64,000 nucleotides of DNA, taken from assembly GCA_902729315.2 (NCBI GenBank), contig LR746267.1, positions 3,165,886 to 3,229,885 on the forward strand. The letters are read 5' to 3'. The notes under the pieces are model-generated. The model worked only from the letters and a program-made list of their open reading frames with translations, ran no database searches and was not told the DNA's origin. Each line of letters opens with the position of its first letter. Position 1 is the first letter of the stretch. Origin of the DNA: Spirodela intermedia. Its lineage: Eukaryota; Streptophyta; Magnoliopsida; Alismatales; Araceae. Positions 58,801 through 64,000 of this stretch are shown piece by piece. The translations under genes and the position numbers were made by a program.

Positions 58801-61800
58801 GGATATTCTTGCTGTTTACGCCTGGATAGATAAAGACGTTGGGTATTGTCAAGGTATGTTATCACATATAAATGTTCTATGAGCTTCAACAACATTATCT
58901 TTCAGATACATGGTTGAAGTTTTATCCTTAACTTCCACTCGTGCTGTTTGCTTGTGCTATGGTTGTTCAAATTGAAACATATTTCTTCATTGAAAATTAA
59001 ATATTTTGATATATCTCTTTCTGTCATCTTCTACTGCAAGAAATTAAGTAATTGTTTGGATTTGAACAGGAATGAGTGATCTTTGTTCCCCGATGATAGT
59101 GCTACTTGATGATGAAGCAGATGCATTTTGGTGCTTTGAGCGTCTGATGCGCAGATTGGTAGACATCTTGACAACATCCATGCCACAGAGCTTGTTGAAA
59201 TTCTTTTGATTTTTTTTGTCTACTTTCGTTTTTACAAGGAATCTAATAATGAACCTGATATTAAATTTAGGATACTTTACATCTTGAATGCTGGTGTCTG
59301 TGATGATTGTTTTTTATTTAATGAAGTCATTTGGTTATATTATCAGCATCACTGACACGAGCTGTTGCTTTACCTCTTTATTTCACTTTATTTCTCAGTA
59401 TGAATGGCATTCATATCACAATTAAGTTTTTTGGTCCTTATTTTGGATCACTTTTACTTCGTGCTAAAATATTTGTGCCTTTTGTATTAGGTTAAATTTG
59501 CCACTTTTGAACATGAATTTTCTGTGATCGTTTTCAGGTTTTAGTTTTTTCTTTTGGAATGTTGTTGTCTTTTCTGGAGGGAAAAATAAGACTTTGGAAC
59601 CATGAGCAATTATTTTAGCATAAATTTATAGTTAGAAACAGTTAGAGGTCAAGTTCTGCTGTATTGTTTTTACTCTGTAAATTATGGTTCAGAAATGCGT
59701 AATTTATACACTTTGACTTTTTAAATTTCCTCGCTTACCGGTTTCACTAGATGTGCAATGATGTCAAACACCATGGGCTAGGCATCCTTTCACTAGATCT
59801 AAAGACTATTTTGTCCCAGAGAAGGCTTTCCCATAGGAGCTGAATATTTTTAGTATTTTGATGAACCGAGATATGCAGCCTTGTCTGTATTTCCTTGGCA
59901 AAAGGAAAACAAAGGAAAAAGAAGGCAATGGCTTTTGTATAATTTCCTATGACTTGTCCTTCACAGTTGTTAAAATTCTGTGATACATAATCTACGATTT
60001 TTTGATAATTTTTTCTGTAAATTTTGAAATGAACTATTAGTTTGTATTCTTTATTTCTTTTCTGGTTTCTTATAATGTTTATTGTCATTTGAAAATTTAA
60101 AGCGCGGAAATTTTAGATGCACAGAGAGATCTGTTGGGGTGGAGAACCAACTTCAGAGTCTAGCATCGGTCACTCAAGTCATTGATCCAAAGCTTCATCA
60201 ACATCTAGGTGGGTAGATCTTGTGTTTATGTACGTGATAACAGGATCTCCGATTAATTTTTCATATTCATTTTATTTTTTATTTTATATATGAAGATACT
60301 GATTTACTATAATTCTGTGCTGCAAGTATAGTTTTATTTACTATAATTATATTTCATCAAGGAGGACATTTTACTCTGTCAAGTTTTATTTATTCAGCCA
60401 AAACATGGGCACACATGAAGCTTGTCCTTGTAAGATTTTTCACCCCTTAGTGACTGTGCCGCTACTGGAGGTGGCAAGAACAAGTATAGTGTTGCATGAT
60501 GGTGGCTCTTCTATTTTCCTCTTTGAGATGCCGTTTATGTTTTTAGTTCATGTATTCTCTCATGATTTCACAACATGAAATTGACGGGAAAGCTTTAACT
60601 GATACTAGGATAGCAACTGTGATAGTTGTAGATGATGATAGACAGATGCCATAAATCACAGAGGTTGTGGGTTGAGATCGATTTCCTTCATTGATGAGTT
60701 TTTATGCCTTCATTGATGAGGAAATGAAAATTGGAGAAAATGCAAACTTGTTCATGTCTAAGTGATGGACAAATCGTCTCACCGATTTTTTCAGCTACTC
60801 TCAAGAGCAATAAAAAAGAGGAAGACAATCCCTGAGATGAGGATTAGATCCTTTTGGAAAGATACTTGCCGGGTATGTTCTTTGACAGAAGCTTAATGGG
60901 TTGGGTGAAAAGCATACGATGATTGAAGTAACTGATAATGAGGTAATCCAAGTCAAATTTCATGGGTATAAGTGAGTTTTTACAATTGAGTTTTCATGGG
61001 AATAAACTGTCCAGACTTCCATATTAGGGAAAACTAAAGCTGGAGGTTCTTGATGGTGCTTTAATTTAAGTTGTGGAAAGATACTTTTTGGATTGGCATT
61101 GGGAATCCGTTGGGGAGAAGGAATAATACGAACTCTATCTTTAAATTGATGGAGGCATGTGAAACTTAGATATCACGTAGCTTCATACAGAAGTGTATGG
61201 TTAAATATAAAAATAAAAGTGGACCAGGGAAGCAGGAGACTATGTACTCCATCCATCAACAATGTTATGATAAATTCAATGAGTCTAGAAATTGATGTTA
61301 TTGAATTGGAAAAACATTTTTCAAATTTTCTAAAACTAATGAAATTTTCAGGCAGCTATGCAAGTTAGAGATGCTGAGAATATCATTTTATTGTTGCTTC
61401 TGAGGATAGGTGTAGCCAACTGATGATAGATTACGAGGATATTCACACGAAATGTATCTACCAGTTTTTTTTTTAACACAATTATGATAGAAATCTGCAA
61501 GACGCAATGTAATTTCGTCATATTTTACTCTTCTTTTGAAAGAATCTTGCGTTGATTCCAGAAAATACCATAGGTCTGTAAATATCCGAACAACCGTTAT
61601 CAATGTTAGGGTCTCCTCTACAACACTGATGAGGAATGTGGTCCTAGAAAATATTACGAGAACCAGCCGATGTCTGCATTTGTGTATGATTTTTTATGCT
61701 TGTGTGAGTTCTTACTTCTTATTGAAAATGTTTTTTTCTGTTAAATATGTAAATTACTTAATGCTAAAAAGAATGGTCTCACCACCATTGGATTCTCCTT

Positions 61801-63713
61801 TCCCTTTAATGGAAATTACAAGGTACTTTCCTAGTCCAAATAGATGATTTAACAGCAGAACACTTTGCTTAAATGTGAGACTGTACAGTGTCAGTCATTT
61901 TAAATGCCTAAGAACTGCAGGGAATCGTTCTCCATTTTTATTCTGCTTTCATTTGAAAATTTCTGGATGCCCTATAAATTAGATTTCCAAAATATTGCAT
62001 TTTAATTAGAAAAAAGAAAATGCGATTATGAGCTAGAACGAGAGATGGAATATATATCTATTGTGTAAACTTAGGATACGACTAGCTGTACCTTTTCGTT
62101 CCTTAACATTTTGACTTAATTTGCATGAGCTTTGAACTCTATTGCCTGATAAGGAATGTAATTGGAATTATCCTTATCTACAGAGGCGCTTGGTGGAGGT
62201 GATTATCTCTTTGCTTTCCGAATGCTAATGGTACTCTTCCGTCGGGAGTTCTCCTTTGGAGATTCTTTGTTCCTGTGGGAGGTAATCATCCTATGGAGTG
62301 AAAATAGATTTTGCTGCTGCATTTCTCTGTCGGTTGTTTTTATTTGTGTCTTGGTATGATAATGTATTGTCAAGACTCAATCTTTGACGCAGCTGCCTTC
62401 AAGACAAGCTTAGTCATATATATCACCGTATTTTTTTCATTGAAGAGGATATTTTCCTAGTTACTTGAAAATCATAGGCTTATCTGAATATTTTCTCACA
62501 GAAAGATTGAGAAGTGATTCAAGTAAATAATGAATTACCCATCCAAATCATGTGGTTCGGACCTTCCAGAGGATTTAATCTATGCTTCTCAGGGAAATAT
62601 CATATATATGTTTGTGAACTAAGAGGTGCAGTTTTCGTTCTTCTGAGTTTAGTCCCTTGGTTAAGTGTTAGAATAGATTTTTTGCTGAATCGTAAGTGTG
62701 AAGCTATTGGATGTTTTGATTTTATTTCCTTTTTCTGGCAAATGGTTAAATTTATGCGCTTATCCTTTGGGCTACTCTCAGTACTTGACTTCGAACTCGT
62801 GCATCACCCATCTTTCGAAAGAAATCTATTTCCATGGAGGATCTTGTCCACCTTATATATGTGCAGAAAGTTAAACAAACTGAAATTTTGCAAGCATGAA
62901 ATTTGTTCAGTAATTATGGTATTTTTGTCTTCCATAAGCTGCAATAAATAACTTAGTGTAATTCCCATCATCCCTATGAAACACTAAATTATTTATTACA
63001 ACAGCTTATGGCTCTATTCATTTTGTCCATGTTATAGTCGTATAATAGACGAATTTTAGGAATTTTCTCTCAAATAATTCAGAAAAATTTGAATAATATT
63101 GGTTCTCTGGAACAGATGATGTGGGCTCTGGAGTACGACCCCGACATCTTTTCTATGTACGAGGACCCGGATCATTCCAATGAAAGGAACGAGGGATCAA
63201 AGGCAAAAGTGAAATCCAGTCGCCAGTTTGGGAAGTTTGAGAGGGAGAACATGAGGAATAAATTAAAAACCCCTGAATCTCCTCTTCCAATCTCCGTATT
63301 CCTGGTTGCCAGCGTCTTGAAGCACAAGAGTTCAAAGCTACTGCATGAGGCAAGAGGATTAGACGATGTTATCAAGGTGAGAATTGCTGTCAGGAGTTCC
63401 AGATCACCTAGATAATCTATGGCTTTAGATTCATCCAATAAAGGGCGGAGTAGGTTTATACCACTGAAAGCTACTGTATGTTTTAATCACTGAAGCATGT
63501 TAAATCCGATCATTCTAGACAATCCTTGTTATATTTCCTGGTTCAAATATTTCTAAAACCGGACTATGCCCGGATTTCATGCTGCTGAAAATCTATCAGT
63601 CTCCTTACATCCGTTATTTCCGACTATAGATTTTGAATGACATGACTGGCAACTTGGATGCAAAAAAAGCTTGCAGCGGGGCGATGAAGCTTCACAAGAA
63701 ATATCTAAAGAAG
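55889..63713 (+). CDS. RabGAP/TBC-domain protein (Gyp1-like), 3' end unresolved
   Basis: Ten exons join in frame: 55889-55978, 56600-56695, 57249-57352, 57956-58275, 58731-58853, 59070-59158, 60103-60208, 62184-62281, 63116-63376, 63630-63713, giving 457 aa so far. The product activates GTP hydrolysis by Rab GTPases in membrane traffic. The start MWRDTGVSADDFY is the N-terminus usual for plant members. The TBC domain shows GGIHPLIRGEVWEFLLGCYD, the arginine-finger motif I203-GL-D206-VV-R209, the glutamine-finger motif YCQ at 242-244 (DVGYCQGMSDLC), WCFERLMRRLRGNFR, and LWEMMWALEYDPD. Both catalytic fingers are present, so the protein should be active. After exon 10 (KYLKK) a donor GTGAGT follows. 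The last coding bases could be 63925-63939, or an exon may run past base 64000; I cannot decide. An in-frame ATG at 55727 would add 54 residues. Confidence 0.94.
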
Positions 63714-64000
63714 GTGAGTTACCCACCTTGTAAAATATCGGTTGATGTTCTCATTTGCTTATTTAGTATTCATCTTATCTTATTTCGTCTAAAACAATAG
63801 TCATATATAGCTGAAATAGATCATGAAGACGCGGTTGAAATTACCTAAGATTGACTCCCTAAGAACAGAGAGAGAGAAAATTGCAGTACTTGTACATATT
63901 CAGTGAGTCTACCAAGTTGTGCAGATTTCTTCAAGTTAGGGAAAAATCATCAAGTATTGGTCAGAGTTCAGCCATCTCCGCTGGAAAAAAGCATCATGCC

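Overview
The window is nuclear DNA of a flowering plant. Coding exons are interrupted by GT-AG introns, intergenic DNA is AT-rich, LTR-retrotransposon remnants are present, and the gene families are plant-specific or carry plant-type architecture (HD-ZIP class IV, early nodulin-like phytocyanin, plant PDIL5-4). Strongly GC-rich coding sequence in one gene beside AT-rich spacers, and many long GA/CT microsatellites, lean towards a monocot. That is an inference; I cannot name the species.

Layout. (1) 1-1037, plus strand: last four exons of a gene resembling plant AP-5 complex subunit zeta-1. (2) 1038-7850: gene-poor spacer with a degenerate ~30-bp tandem repeat. (3) 8042-15734, minus strand: a complete 11-exon HD-ZIP IV homeobox/START transcription factor (734 aa). 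Its upstream region to ~18.1 kb is rich in GA/CT microsatellites and polypurine DNA. (4) 18.4-19.04 kb: GC-rich island full of TGGGCC/GGCCCA motifs with no recognisable gene. (5) 23449-28353: three ~1.6-kb solo LTRs of one family inserted one inside another, each with its own perfect 5-bp target duplication. (6) 28.4-37.4 kb: AT-rich, no gene seen. (7) 37941-51793, plus: complete 15-exon PDIL5-4-like gene (484 aa). (8) 52344-53114, minus: complete two-exon early nodulin-like protein (235 aa), convergent with the PDI gene. (9) 55889-63713 and beyond, plus: RabGAP/TBC-domain protein, ten exons recognised, 3' end unresolved.

The genes are unrelated in function: endomembrane adaptor, epidermal transcription factor, ER-Golgi oxidoreductase-like protein, GPI-anchored cell-surface protein and Rab GTPase regulator. 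This is an ordinary plant gene neighbourhood, not a cluster. The four genes whose starts are visible share one feature: a (CT)n tract on the sense strand 110-510 bp upstream of the ATG. Two also have clusters of TGGGCC/GGCCCA (site II-like) motifs. The most striking structure is the triple nest of same-family solo LTRs, with one copy inverted inside another.
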